This document shows, piece by piece, positions 22,666-31,441 of a stretch of 64,000 nt of DNA; the first letter of the stretch is position 1; each line of letters begins with the position of its first letter. Position numbers and translations under genes: made by a program. The stretch lies in NCBI GenBank assembly GCA_050185195.1, contig JBFWZQ010000001.1, positions 417,524-481,523 of the forward strand, in the 5' to 3' direction. The notes beneath the pieces were generated by a model. It was not told the DNA's origin. It was given only the letters and a program-made list of their open reading frames with translations, and searched no databases. This DNA comes from CADEFQ01 sp050185195 (lineage in GTDB: Bacteria > Pseudomonadota > Gammaproteobacteria > Steroidobacterales > Steroidobacteraceae).

Positions 22666-22787
22666 CGGACCACGCGACCGATGACGTGCGGCGGCGGGTG
22701 AGGCGGGGCGCGATCGCGCTCGGCCTCGTCGCGTTCGCGTTCTACGTCGGCTTCATCGTGATGTCGGTGGCACGGGGCTCGCCGTGA
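22662..22787 (+). CDS. Cytochrome oxidase small assembly-type protein (41 aa)
   Basis: A tiny frame starts at TTG 22662, overlapping the ctaD stop, and its stop overlaps the GTG of ctaG. It encodes a basic N-terminus (DDVRRRVRRG) and a single membrane helix (AIALGLVAFAFYVGFIVMSV). Single-helix proteins of this size between subunit I and ctaG occur in many proteobacterial oxidase operons. Overlaps at both ends strongly favour real translation. The assembly role is inferred from position. Confidence 0.7.
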   Translation: MTDHATDDVRRRVRRGAIALGLVAFAFYVGFIVMSVARGSP

Positions 22788-23341
22788 GCGCGCCGCGCGA
22801 GCAGCTGCAGCGCGACAATGCGCGCCTCACCACGCGGCTCGCGCTGATGGCGCTCGGCAGTTTCGCCTTCGGCTTCGCGCTGGTGCCGCTGTATGACGTG
22901 CTGTGCGCCGTCACCGGCTTCGGCGACCAGAAATCGCTGGCGCGCGCCGCGGACGTGGCGCCGCAGGCCACCGACGAGAACCGCACCGTGACCGTCGAGT
23001 TCGTCGCGGACCTGCCGAACGTCGGCAGCTGGGAGTTCCGCCCGGTGATCGCCTCGATGCAGGTGCACCCCGGCCGGCTCTACGAGACCGAGTTCGTCGC
23101 GAAGAACCTGACGGGCCACGACACCATCGCGCAGGCGGTGCCGAGCATCGCCCCCGGCAACGTCGCCGGCTACTTTCACAAGACGGAGTGCTTCTGCTTC
23201 ACGCCGCAGAAGTTCTCGAAGGACGAGGAACGGGTGCTGCCCGTGCGCTTCATCGTCGATCGGGCGCTGCCGCGGCACCTCGATCGCATCACCCTGGCGT
23301 ACACGTTTTACGATCAATCGATTCGCGTAGGACAGAGATAA
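22784..23341 (+). CDS. ctaG: Cytochrome c oxidase assembly protein CtaG (Cox11)
   Basis: 185 aa. One N-terminal membrane anchor (LALMALGSFAFGFALVPLYD) is followed by a periplasmic beta-domain with the copper-binding motif HKTECFCFTPQKF. Cox11 delivers copper to the CuB site of subunit I. Other family features are VPLYDVLCAVTGFG and the ending VDRALPRHLDRITLAYTFYD. The start is a GTG at 22784 overlapping the small upstream gene. It is one base from ctaE, within the same operon. Confidence 0.95.
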   Translation: MSAPREQLQRDNARLTTRLALMALGSFAFGFALVPLYDVLCAVTGFGDQKSLARAADVAPQATDENRTVTVEFVADLPNVGSWEFRPVIASMQVHPGRLYETEFVAKNLTGHDTIAQAVPSIAPGNVAGYFHKTECFCFTPQKFSKDEERVLPVRFIVDRALPRHLDRITLAYTFYDQSIRVGQR

Positions 23342-23342
23342 C

Positions 23343-24230
23343 ATGGCAATCGCACACGCGCCCGGCGCCGACAAGTACTACGTCCCGCACGGCAGCCACT
23401 GGCCGATCGTCGGCTCGGTGTCGCTGTTCCTCGTGATGTTCGGGGCGATCGCATACCTCAATGAATGGTTCGGCGGCTGGATCTTCCTGCCGGGCGCGCT
23501 GCTGCTGTCGACGATGTTCTTCGGCTGGTTCCACGACGTGATCGGCGAAAGTCGCAGCGGCGCGTACAACCACCAGGTCGACCGCTCGTTCCGCATGGGC
23601 ATGATGTGGTTCATCTTCTCCGAGGTGATGTTCTTCGCGGCGTTCTTCGGCGCGCTGTTCTACGCCCGCTCGCTGTCGGTGCCGTGGCTCGGCGGCGAGG
23701 GCGTCAAGGTGTTCAACAAGCTGCTGCTGTGGCAGGACTACGACCCGGCCTGGCCGACCAACGGCCCGGCTCGCATCGGCGGCCACGAGGACGGTTCGTT
23801 CCAGATCATCCCGGCGTTCGGCCTGCCGGCGATCAACACGGCGATCCTGCTGACCTCCGGCATCACGATCACGATCGCGCACCATGCGCTGCAGGCGGGC
23901 AAGCGCACCACGCTCAAGGTATTCCTCGCGGCGACCTTCCTGCTCGGGTTCCTCTTCGTCGGCCTGCAGGCCGAGGAATACATGCATGCCTACAAGGAGC
24001 TCGGCCTCAAGCTCTCGACCGGCATCTACGGCTCGACCTTCTTCATGCTCACCGGCTTCCACGGCCTGCACGTCACGATCGGCGCGATCATGCTGCTGAT
24101 CATCTGGCTGCGCACGATGAAGGGCCACTTCACGCCGGAAAGCCACTTCGCCTTCGAAGGCGTCGCGTGGTACTGGCACTTCGTCGACGTGGTCTGGCTC
24201 GGGCTCTTCATCTTCGTCTACTGGATCTGA
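23343..24230 (+). CDS. ctaE: Cytochrome c oxidase subunit III
   Basis: 295 aa, seven membrane helices. The family motifs FRMGMMWFIFSEVMFFAAFF (with the conserved Glu), GLQAEEYMHAY, YGSTFFMLTGFHGLHV and the C-terminal GVAWYWHFVDVVWLGLFIFV are present. Subunit III stabilises subunit I and its proton uptake. It follows ctaG directly. A panB-like gene comes next, breaking the usual arrangement. Confidence 0.97.
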   Translation: MAIAHAPGADKYYVPHGSHWPIVGSVSLFLVMFGAIAYLNEWFGGWIFLPGALLLSTMFFGWFHDVIGESRSGAYNHQVDRSFRMGMMWFIFSEVMFFAAFFGALFYARSLSVPWLGGEGVKVFNKLLLWQDYDPAWPTNGPARIGGHEDGSFQIIPAFGLPAINTAILLTSGITITIAHHALQAGKRTTLKVFLAATFLLGFLFVGLQAEEYMHAYKELGLKLSTGIYGSTFFMLTGFHGLHVTIGAIMLLIIWLRTMKGHFTPESHFAFEGVAWYWHFVDVVWLGLFIFVYWI

Positions 24231-24241
24231 ATGATGCAGCG

Positions 24242-24988
24242 GTGAAGCTGGGCGCAGACGCGCTTCGACTCATGAAGTCGACGGCGCGGATCCCGGTACT
24301 GACCGCCTACACGACGCCGGTGGCCCGCAGCCTCGAAAAGGCGGGCATCCCGGTGCTGCTCGTTGGTGACACCGTGGGCATGGTGGAGATGGGATTCGAC
24401 AGCACCCGCCTCGTCACCGTCGAGCACATGGAATACCACATCGGCGCGGTCCGCCGCGGCGCCCCCGACACGCACATCATCGGGGACCTGCCGTACCACA
24501 GCGATGGAGTTCCCGCCCTGGCCCTTGCGAGTGCGAAACGGCTGCTCGCCGCCGGAGCCGACAGCATCAAGCTCGAAGGGCCCAAGTACGAGGTGATTCG
24601 CGCGCTGGTCGCGCATGGAATCCCGGTTGTCGGCCACACGGGCCTCACCCCGCAGACTGCAGCCAGTTTCAGGCAGGTCGGGCGCGACGCACCCGAGGCT
24701 GAACGAGTGCTGGCCGAAGCGATCGGCATTGCCGGGGCCGGTGCATTTCTGGTCGTGCTCGAGCACATCCCCGCGCTGCTCGCCGGAAAGATCACGCGCG
24801 CGATCCCCGTACCCTCCATCGGAATTGGTGCCGGCCCTGACTGCGATGGCCAGGTGCTGGTCGTCAACGATGCCATCGGCCTCGGGGAGAAGTGGCCGCC
24901 GTTTTCACGCCAGTACGCGCGAGTTGGTGACACGATAACGGCGGCGGCTACGGAATTTGCCCGCCAAGTCCGGGATGGGGCCTTTTAA
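24242..24988 (+). CDS. panB: 3-methyl-2-oxobutanoate hydroxymethyltransferase (PanB)
   Basis: 248 aa from the GTG at 24242 (an ATG at 24272 would cut into the conserved N-terminus); typical PanB is about 263 aa. The metal ligands and active-site residues are present in PVLLVGDTVGMV, HIIGDLPYHS, DSIKLEGP and VVLEHIPALLAGKIT, and the C-terminus has PSIGIGAGPDCDGQVLVVND. It makes ketopantoate for coenzyme A. No panC or panD is nearby. It lies 12 bases after ctaE inside the oxidase cluster, where it is not normally found, and its third-position GC looks lower than its neighbours. It may be an acquired second copy. Confidence 0.88.
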   Translation: MKLGADALRLMKSTARIPVLTAYTTPVARSLEKAGIPVLLVGDTVGMVEMGFDSTRLVTVEHMEYHIGAVRRGAPDTHIIGDLPYHSDGVPALALASAKRLLAAGADSIKLEGPKYEVIRALVAHGIPVVGHTGLTPQTAASFRQVGRDAPEAERVLAEAIGIAGAGAFLVVLEHIPALLAGKITRAIPVPSIGIGAGPDCDGQVLVVNDAIGLGEKWPPFSRQYARVGDTITAAATEFARQVRDGAF

Positions 24989-25008
24989 TCAGGCGCGGGC
25001 GGGGCGAC

Positions 25009-25215
25009 TCAGAGACCGTGCGGTGAGATCAGGCCGAAGTACCAGGCCAGCATCAGCAGCAGGAACAGCGCGACCGACAGCGAGATGCGCCAGGTGAGCG
25101 CCCGCACCATCTTCTGCGGGTCGCGCCCGGGCGCGGACAGGTGAAAGAGCGCGCTGCCGAGGCTCACGACGATGCCGATCAGCACGATGACGACGAAGAT
25201 CTGGATGATTTCCAC
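25009..25215 (-). CDS. Twin-transmembrane protein (DUF2909 type)
   Basis: 68 aa with two helices (IQIFVVIVLIGIVVSLGSAL and SLSVALFLLLMLAWYFGL) around a short loop with APGRDPQKMVRALTWRIS. This matches the small DUF2909 family that sits, often on the opposite strand, between ctaE and surf1 in gammaproteobacterial oxidase clusters. Function unknown, presumably oxidase-related. Confidence 0.8.
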   Translation of the reverse strand: MEIIQIFVVIVLIGIVVSLGSALFHLSAPGRDPQKMVRALTWRISLSVALFLLLMLAWYFGLISPHGL

Positions 25216-25312
25216 GGGCTGAAATTATAGGCGCGCGCCGGCAGGGCCGCTTGCTGTACTTCGCCGCCTCAAGCCCGCACAATTCCCGGCCCCCGCTCCC
25301 CGGTCCGAGACG

Positions 25313-26053
25313 TTGCCCCTTTCGATCCCCATCGGTTCCCGACGGGTGTTCACACCCTCGATCTGGATGACAGCTCTCAGCGCGCTCGCGATGGTGGCCT
25401 TCATCGGGCTCGGACGCTGGCAATGGCACCGCGGCGTCGACAAGGAGGCCGCCTGGCAGGGTTTCGCGGTGTCCGCCGGGCCAGCCGCATCCCTCGGCGC
25501 GCGCAAGCTCGACGACCTGCCGCGCTTTGCCCGCATCGAGATCGAGGGCCGCTACGACGAGGCGCACCAGTTCCTGCTCGACAACCGGACCCTCGAAGGC
25601 GCCGCGGGCTACGAGGTGCTGACGCCGCTGCGACTGGCCGACGGGCGCACGGTGCTCGTCAATCGCGGCTGGGTGCCCTTTTCGGGCTACCGCGACCGCT
25701 TGCCGGATATCTCGCTCGCAGGCCCCGGCCTGCCCGTGACCGTGACGGGCCGCGTCGATACGCTACCGGTGGAGGGTATCGAATCGGGTCGAGCACCGCC
25801 GCAGGCCGGCGCCGCATGGCCGAAGGTGACGACCTTCCCGCACGCCGCGGAGCTCGCGTCGGCGCTGGGCCGGCCCATCGGGAACCGGCAAGTGCTGCTC
25901 GACCCGTCGGCGCCGGATGGCTACGTCCGCCACTGGAAAGCGCCGGGCGTGCCGCCTGAACGCCACTATTCCTACGCGGTCCAGTGGTGGCTGTTCGCCG
26001 CGACGGTCGCGGTACTGTATGGGCTGCTCAACCTGCACAAGGTGAATCGATGA
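25313..26053 (+). CDS. SURF1 family cytochrome oxidase assembly protein
   Basis: 246 aa with one helix at each end (ALSAMVAF-type start; YAVQWWLFAATVAVLYGLLN at the C-terminus) and the SURF1 core FIGLGRWQWHR, LDNRTLEGAAGYEVLTPL and VNRGWVPFSGYRDRLP. SURF1 helps deliver heme A to subunit I. The start is uncertain: TTG at 25313 keeps a basic N-terminus; a later GTG is also possible. It overlaps the next gene by ATGA, so the two are coupled. Confidence 0.92.
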   Translation: MPLSIPIGSRRVFTPSIWMTALSALAMVAFIGLGRWQWHRGVDKEAAWQGFAVSAGPAASLGARKLDDLPRFARIEIEGRYDEAHQFLLDNRTLEGAAGYEVLTPLRLADGRTVLVNRGWVPFSGYRDRLPDISLAGPGLPVTVTGRVDTLPVEGIESGRAPPQAGAAWPKVTTFPHAAELASALGRPIGNRQVLLDPSAPDGYVRHWKAPGVPPERHYSYAVQWWLFAATVAVLYGLLNLHKVNR

Positions 26054-26595
26054 CGACTGCCAACGCGCGGGGCCTGCGCACGCTGCTCGGCCTCGCGGCG
26101 CTGTTCTTCGTGCCGCTGCTGCTCGCTTTTGCCCTCTATTACGGCGGCGGGTGGCGGCCTGCACAGAGCACGAACCACGGCGTGCTGCTCAGGAACCCGG
26201 TGAAGCTCACGGCGGCGTGGCCCGCGGAGAAATGGACGCTCGTGCAGGTCGGCGCCGGACCCTGCACGGACGCTTGCCGCCAGGCGCTCTACGTCACGCG
26301 CCAGACCTGGTTTTCGCTCGCCAAGGAACTCGATCGCGTGCAACGCGTGTTCATCGCGCCCGGCGACTGCTGCGAAGCCTCGTACTTCGCGCAGGACCCC
26401 TCCCTGATCCGGATCGACGCGACCGGCGCGGAGGGCCGCGCGCTGCTGGCCGCCCTGCCAGCCGGCACTCCCGACCGGACGATCTATCTCGTCGATCCGC
26501 TCGGCAACCTGATCATGACCTTCGATGCCCGCGACAATCCCAAGGGGCTGCTCACGGACCTGAAGAAGCTCCTCAAGCTCTCGCACATCGGCTGA
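26050..26595 (+). CDS. SCO-like membrane-anchored thioredoxin-fold protein, oxidase-associated
   Basis: 181 aa. One N-terminal helix (LGLAALFFVPLLLAFALYYG) is followed by a thioredoxin-fold domain with KWTLVQVGAGPCTDACRQAL (a C-x3-C pair as in SCO proteins) and RTIYLVDPLGNLIMTFDA. The canonical SCO His near the C-terminus is not evident. It lies between surf1 and ctaA, the place of a conserved but poorly characterised gene in Pseudomonas-type clusters. A role in copper delivery or redox maintenance for CuA is plausible from fold and context. Confidence 0.8.
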   Translation: MTTANARGLRTLLGLAALFFVPLLLAFALYYGGGWRPAQSTNHGVLLRNPVKLTAAWPAEKWTLVQVGAGPCTDACRQALYVTRQTWFSLAKELDRVQRVFIAPGDCCEASYFAQDPSLIRIDATGAEGRALLAALPAGTPDRTIYLVDPLGNLIMTFDARDNPKGLLTDLKKLLKLSHIG

Positions 26596-26602
26596 CCCGG
26601 AA

Positions 26603-27577
26603 ATGCGCACCGCCGCCACTGCCACGCTCGTCCGCCGCCTCGCCCTCGCGGCGCTCTGCCTCTGCTTCGGCGTCGTGGTGCTCGGCGCCTACGTGCGCCT
26701 GTCCGACGCGGGCCTCGGCTGTCCCGACTGGCCGGGATGTTATGGGCACGTGACACCCACGGGCGCGCTCGCCCAGGGCGTCGAACTCGACGCCGGCAAG
26801 GCCTGGCGCGAGATGATTCACCGCTACGCCGCCAGCACGCTCGGCCTGCTCATCGTGGTGATTGCCGCGATCGCGATCGCGACCCGGGCACGCCGGCTCG
26901 TGCCGCTGCGCCTCGCGATCGCGCTGCTCGTGATCGTCGTCTTCCAGGGCATCCTCGGCATGCTCACGGTGACCTGGCTGCTGAAGCCGCTGATCGTCAC
27001 CAGCCACCTCGTCTTCGGCCTCACGACGCTCGCGATGCTCGCCTGGCTGTGGCTCACGCTGCGGCCGCGCACGCCCGCGGGCGACGCACCGCGGCTCGTG
27101 CGCCGCTGGGCGCTCATCGGCATCGTCGCGCTCGCCGTGCAGATCGCGCTCGGCGGCTGGACCAGCAGCAACTACGCGGCGATGGCCTGTCCCGACCTGC
27201 CCACCTGCCAGGGCGCGTGGTGGCCGCGGATGGATATCCGCGACGCCTTCGTGCTGTGGCACGGGCTCGGCATCAATTACGAGGGCGGCGTCCTCGATCA
27301 CCCGGCCCGCGTCGCGATCCATTTCGTCCATCGCCTGGGCGCCCTCGTCGCGGCCCTCGCGCTGCTCGCCGCGGCAGGCACCGCCCTCTGGCGCGTGCGC
27401 ACGCCAGGGGCCGTGCGCGCCGCCGTGTTCGTGATCGCGGCCCTGGCGCTGCAGCTCTCGATCGGCCTCTTCATGGTTGAACGCGCCTTTCCGCTGCCGC
27501 TCGCCACCGCGCACAATGCGGGCGCCGCGCTGCTGCTGCTCTCGGCCGTGCTCCTCAACCGGCGGGTGCGCGCATGA
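26603..27577 (+). CDS. ctaA: Heme A synthase (Cox15)
   Basis: 324 aa, eight membrane helices in two halves. It oxidises the heme O methyl group to make heme A. Each half has a cysteine pair in an external loop (GCPDWPGCYGHV and ACPDLPTCQGAWWP), and the family motifs VVLGAYVRLSDAGL, EMIHRYAASTLGLL and HLVFGLTTLAMLAWL are seen. The ATG at 26603 follows the SCO-like gene by 7 bases; the stop overlaps the ctaB start. Confidence 0.95.
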   Translation: MRTAATATLVRRLALAALCLCFGVVVLGAYVRLSDAGLGCPDWPGCYGHVTPTGALAQGVELDAGKAWREMIHRYAASTLGLLIVVIAAIAIATRARRLVPLRLAIALLVIVVFQGILGMLTVTWLLKPLIVTSHLVFGLTTLAMLAWLWLTLRPRTPAGDAPRLVRRWALIGIVALAVQIALGGWTSSNYAAMACPDLPTCQGAWWPRMDIRDAFVLWHGLGINYEGGVLDHPARVAIHFVHRLGALVAALALLAAAGTALWRVRTPGAVRAAVFVIAALALQLSIGLFMVERAFPLPLATAHNAGAALLLLSAVLLNRRVRA

Positions 27578-28458
27578 ACTGGCGTGATTACCTCGAGCTG
27601 ACCAAGCCGAAGGTCGTGTACCTCATCGTGTTCACGGCGATCGTGGGCACGCTGCTCGCGAGCCCCGGCTGGCCACCGCTCGGCGCCCTGCTCTGGGGCA
27701 ACCTCGGCATCGCGCTCGCCGCGGCCTGCGCGGCGGCCGTGAACCACGTGCTCGACCAGCGCATCGACGAACAGATGGCGCGCACGCGCAATCGCCCGCT
27801 GCCGAAGGGGCGGGTCACGACGGCCCGCGCGCTCGGCTTCGCCGGCGCCCTCGGCGTCGCCTCGATGCTGATCCTCTGGTTGCTCGTGAACCCGCTGACC
27901 GCGGTGCTCACCTTCTTTTCACTGATCGGCTATGCCGTGATCTACACGGCGTGGCTCAAGCGCGCGACCTCGCAGAACATCGTCATCGGCGGCGCGGCCG
28001 GCGCGGCACCGCCGGTACTCGGCTGGGCGGCAGTGACGAACTCGATCGATCCGAATGCGCTGCTGCTCTTCCTGATCGTCTTCGTGTGGACACCGCCGCA
28101 CTTCTGGGCGCTCGCGATCGCCCGCAAGGACGAGTACGCCCGCGCCGGCATCCCGATGCTGCCGGTCACCCATGGCGTCGCCTACACGCGCCTGCAGGTG
28201 CTGCTCTATACCGTGCTGCTCGTGCTCGTGACCCTGATGCCCTTCGTCACGGGCATGAGCGGTCTCATCTATCTTGCCGCCACGCTCGTACTGAACGGCA
28301 TCTTCCTCTACTACGCCCTCGCGATGAAGTTCACGGACCGCCAGGAACTGCCGATGCGCCTGTTCCGCTTCTCCGTGACGTGGCTGCTGTGGATCTTCGC
28401 CGCGCTGCTGCTCGACCACTACATTCCCACCACGCAGGCAATCGCCGCCCTGCGCTGA
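27574..28458 (+). CDS. ctaB: Protoheme IX farnesyltransferase (heme O synthase)
   Basis: 294 aa UbiA-family membrane prenyltransferase that farnesylates heme B to heme O, the substrate of CtaA. Motifs: YLELTKPKVVYLIVFTAIVG, AAVNHVLDQRIDEQMARTRN, AWLKRATSQNIVIGGAAGAA and WTPPHFWALAIARKDEYARA. The start ATGA overlaps ctaA. It closes the oxidase cluster; no canonical SCO gene follows. Confidence 0.96.
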   Translation: MNWRDYLELTKPKVVYLIVFTAIVGTLLASPGWPPLGALLWGNLGIALAAACAAAVNHVLDQRIDEQMARTRNRPLPKGRVTTARALGFAGALGVASMLILWLLVNPLTAVLTFFSLIGYAVIYTAWLKRATSQNIVIGGAAGAAPPVLGWAAVTNSIDPNALLLFLIVFVWTPPHFWALAIARKDEYARAGIPMLPVTHGVAYTRLQVLLYTVLLVLVTLMPFVTGMSGLIYLAATLVLNGIFLYYALAMKFTDRQELPMRLFRFSVTWLLWIFAALLLDHYIPTTQAIAALR

Positions 28459-28572
28459 CTGTGAGCGGCGTCGCGATTGGCGCGTGTCGGCGCCACGGAA
28501 GCACCACGGGCAGTTGACGAACGCAGGGACGCGTCGCAAGGTTGTGCAAGGGTGGAAGCTCACGCACAAGCC

Positions 28573-30639
28573 ATGCCCGGGGAATCAAGGACGATCCTGG
28601 CCGATCGATGGCACCCCGCCATCGTGGCGGCGGTCTTTTTTCTGATTCAATTCGCGGCCACCGCGATCGGCAGCGCGTTGCTCGTCGCGCGGCCGAGTGC
28701 CTCCGCATTCTGGCCGGCAGGCGGGACCCTGATTGCCGCCCTGCTGCTGTTTCCGCGCCGCGTCTGGCCGTGGCTGCTGGCCAGCGGCTTCCTGGCCGGG
28801 TACCTGGCAGACGCGGACGCCTACCAGATCTATGCGTCGCGCATCGCGTTCCTGATCGCCCTCGTGAACATGGGCCAGGGCGCGCTCGCCGCCGAGCTGA
28901 TCCGGCGCTTCGTGGGCCCGCGGGTCGACTTCGCGAATGCCCGCGCGACGACGCGGCTGCTGCTCCTGCTGCTCGTCGCGTCGTTCGTCGGCGGGCTGGC
29001 GGGCGCGGCGGTGCTGGGCACTTCGCGCACGTCCGCCGACTTCTGGATCAACCAGCAGACGTGGTGGCTGAGCGGCTTCCTCGGCGCCGTCGTCCTCGTG
29101 CCGCTGATCCTTTCATGGGCCGGGGAGGGCGTACGCGCCCCACCCGGCCCATTGCGCCCGGCGCCCTGGCTCATGCCATTGCAGTTCGCGGTACTCGCCC
29201 TCGTGCTGTGGCACGTCTTTTCCGACGGTGATCGCTTCGGGCTGGCCGTGTTCGACTCGCCCTTCCTCGTCTACCTGGCCCTGCTCTGGATCGTCTGGAG
29301 TGGCGGTGCGCGCCGCGTCACGCTCGCCCTGCTGTTCGTCTCGGTGACATCGATCGGCTACACGCTCATCGGCCATGGGCCTTTCAGCGGCGCAGGCAGC
29401 GCCCCTTTCGGCTCGATCCTCAACCTGCAGGCCTTCCTCGTACTCGTCGTCGTGCCGTTGCTCGTCGCCCAGGCGTCGATCACCGAAAAACGCCAGGCGC
29501 TCGGGCGGGTCCGTGAAAGCGACGGGCGCTATCGTGCCTTCGTCGAACACAGTTCGGAGGCGATCTTCCGCTTCGAACTGTCGCAGCCGATGCCGGTCAC
29601 GCTGGCGGCGAGCGAGCAGCGCCTGTGGCTCGGCAAGCATGCCTATGTCGCCGAGGCGAACGACGCGTTCCGAACCGCGGCCGGCAACGGCACGCCGGGC
29701 GAGCTCGTCGCGCAGCATCCCGTCTGGCTCGAGCACTGCCTTGCCACGGTGCCAGACGCCATCGCGGCGGGCGGGCGCATGCAGAACGTCGAATGCGTGC
29801 TGCCTGGTCCCTACGGCCTCGACCGCACGCTGCTCGTCTCGCTGTCGACCGAGCTGGCCCACGGCGCACTCGAACGGATCTGGGGCGTCGCCCGTGACAT
29901 CACGCACTTTCGCGCCGTGCAGCGCCAGCTCGAGCAGCAGCAGCGCGAACTGCGCGCGCTCGCCACCGAGCTCACGGTCACGGAAGAGCGCGCGCGGCGC
30001 AAGATCGCGGCCGACCTGCACGACGGCCTCGCGCAGAGCCTCGTGGGTCTCAAGCTGCACATCGCCGCGATCCGCCTGGCCGCCGAACAGGGCCGGCCGT
30101 TGCCCGACCTCGCCGCGCTCGAGTTGACGATCTCCGAGTCGACGGCGCAGGTGCGCACGCTGATGACCAGCCTGCTGCCGCCGGGTCTCTACGACCAGGG
30201 GATCGTGGCCGGCCTCACCTGGCTGGCGGACGACTTCGCCAAGCGCCAGCGCATCGAAGTCGCCTTCGAGGACGACGGGCAACCGAAGCCGCTGGCGGAA
30301 TCGACCATCGTGCTCGTGTACCAGGCGGCCCGCCAGTTGCTGCAGAATGTCGCGCGGCACGCGCGTGCGACCGCCGTGACGATCCGCCTGCAGGCGGTCG
30401 GCGACCGGCTCCAGCTGACCGTCACCGACGGAGGCGTCGGCTTCAACGTCTCGGACCTGACCTTCCTGCCGACGCAGCAGGGCGGCTTCGGGCTCTACAG
30501 CATCCGCGAACGCCTGACGATCATCGGCGGGTCGCTCGAAATCGACTCCGCGCCCGGCCGCGGCACGCGCGTGCTGGTCACGGCGCCGCTCAGGACACCC
30601 GCGCACGAGCGCTCGCGTGCACAAGGCGCTGTACAGTAG
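28573..30639 (+). CDS. MASE1-PAS-type histidine kinase (NarL-family, orphan)
   Basis: 688 aa. An N-terminal MASE1 sensor region of about eight helices has the signature ARPSASAFWPAGGTLIAALL. A PAS-like segment (GRYRAFVEHSSEAIFRFEL) leads into a HisKA_3 dimerisation domain with the phospho-acceptor His in RRKIAADLHDGLAQSLVGLK, and a HATPase domain with HARATAVTIRL, VTDGGVGFN and GGFGLYSIRERL. It should sense a membrane or redox/respiratory cue and phosphorylate a LuxR-type regulator, but none is adjacent. The start ATG at 28573 directly precedes MASE1; a TTG at 28477 would add 32 unsupported residues. Confidence 0.88.
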   Translation: MPGESRTILADRWHPAIVAAVFFLIQFAATAIGSALLVARPSASAFWPAGGTLIAALLLFPRRVWPWLLASGFLAGYLADADAYQIYASRIAFLIALVNMGQGALAAELIRRFVGPRVDFANARATTRLLLLLLVASFVGGLAGAAVLGTSRTSADFWINQQTWWLSGFLGAVVLVPLILSWAGEGVRAPPGPLRPAPWLMPLQFAVLALVLWHVFSDGDRFGLAVFDSPFLVYLALLWIVWSGGARRVTLALLFVSVTSIGYTLIGHGPFSGAGSAPFGSILNLQAFLVLVVVPLLVAQASITEKRQALGRVRESDGRYRAFVEHSSEAIFRFELSQPMPVTLAASEQRLWLGKHAYVAEANDAFRTAAGNGTPGELVAQHPVWLEHCLATVPDAIAAGGRMQNVECVLPGPYGLDRTLLVSLSTELAHGALERIWGVARDITHFRAVQRQLEQQQRELRALATELTVTEERARRKIAADLHDGLAQSLVGLKLHIAAIRLAAEQGRPLPDLAALELTISESTAQVRTLMTSLLPPGLYDQGIVAGLTWLADDFAKRQRIEVAFEDDGQPKPLAESTIVLVYQAARQLLQNVARHARATAVTIRLQAVGDRLQLTVTDGGVGFNVSDLTFLPTQQGGFGLYSIRERLTIIGGSLEIDSAPGRGTRVLVTAPLRTPAHERSRAQGAVQ

Positions 30640-30649
30640 AGGCGTCGGC

Positions 30650-31441
30650 ATGTTGATCGAGCGCATCTGGACCGCGAACGACTATCGCAATTTCCACTAC
30701 CTGGTCGCCTGCCGCGAGAGCGGCGAGGCGCTCGCGATCGACCCGCTCGACTGGCGCAAGTGCGTCGCCGCCGCGAAGGCGCGGGGCTTCGAGATCACGC
30801 AGATCCTGAACACGCACGAGCACCGCGACCACACCGGCGGCAACGAGCCGCTGCGGGCCGCCACGGGGGCACGTGTGCTGGCGCATGCCGGCGCCGCCGC
30901 GCGCATCGGGCACGTCGATGTGGGCCTCGTGCGTGGCGACGTCGTGCGCGTCGGGCGCAGCGTCGAGCTCGAATGCCTCGACACGCCCGGCCACACCCTC
31001 GCGCACCTGTGCCTGTATGCGCGCGGCGATGCGCCTGCGCTCTTCTGCGGCGACACGCTGTTCAATGCCGGTGCCGGCAACTGCCACAATGGCGGGCACC
31101 CCGGGTTGCTGTACGAGACTTTCACGCAGCAGCTCGCGCGCCTGCCCGAAACGACCCGGGTCTATCCCGGCCACGAATACCTCGAGCGCAACCTCGCGTT
31201 CACGCTCGACCGGGAACCGGACAATGCCCACGCCGCCGCCCTGCACGAGGCGGCGCGGCTGCAGGACCCCGCCGCCGCGCCGATCACGACGCTCGGCGAG
31301 GAGAAGCGCATCAACGCCTTCTTCCGGCTGCAGAATCCGCAGGTCATCGCGCGCCTGCGCGAGGCCTTTGCCGACCTCCCGCAAGAGCCCACGCCGCGCG
31401 AAGTGTTCCTCAGGTTGCGCGAGTTGCGAAACCGCTGGTAG
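30650..31441 (+). CDS. gloB: Glyoxalase-II-like metallo-beta-lactamase-fold hydrolase
   Basis: 263 aa. The metal site THEHRDHTGGN, DTPGHTLAHLCLY, LFCGDTLFNAGAGNCHNGG and VYPGHEYLERNLAFTL match hydroxyacylglutathione hydrolases, which cleave S-lactoylglutathione in methylglyoxal detoxification. The GNCHNGGHP loop replaces the CGR-FEG loop of classical GloB, so it belongs to a side branch and the substrate may differ. The ATG at 30650 gives the family N-terminus. It is convergent with a GST gene, the tails overlapping by 32 bases. Confidence 0.82.
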   Translation: MLIERIWTANDYRNFHYLVACRESGEALAIDPLDWRKCVAAAKARGFEITQILNTHEHRDHTGGNEPLRAATGARVLAHAGAAARIGHVDVGLVRGDVVRVGRSVELECLDTPGHTLAHLCLYARGDAPALFCGDTLFNAGAGNCHNGGHPGLLYETFTQQLARLPETTRVYPGHEYLERNLAFTLDREPDNAHAAALHEAARLQDPAAAPITTLGEEKRINAFFRLQNPQVIARLREAFADLPQEPTPREVFLRLRELRNRW

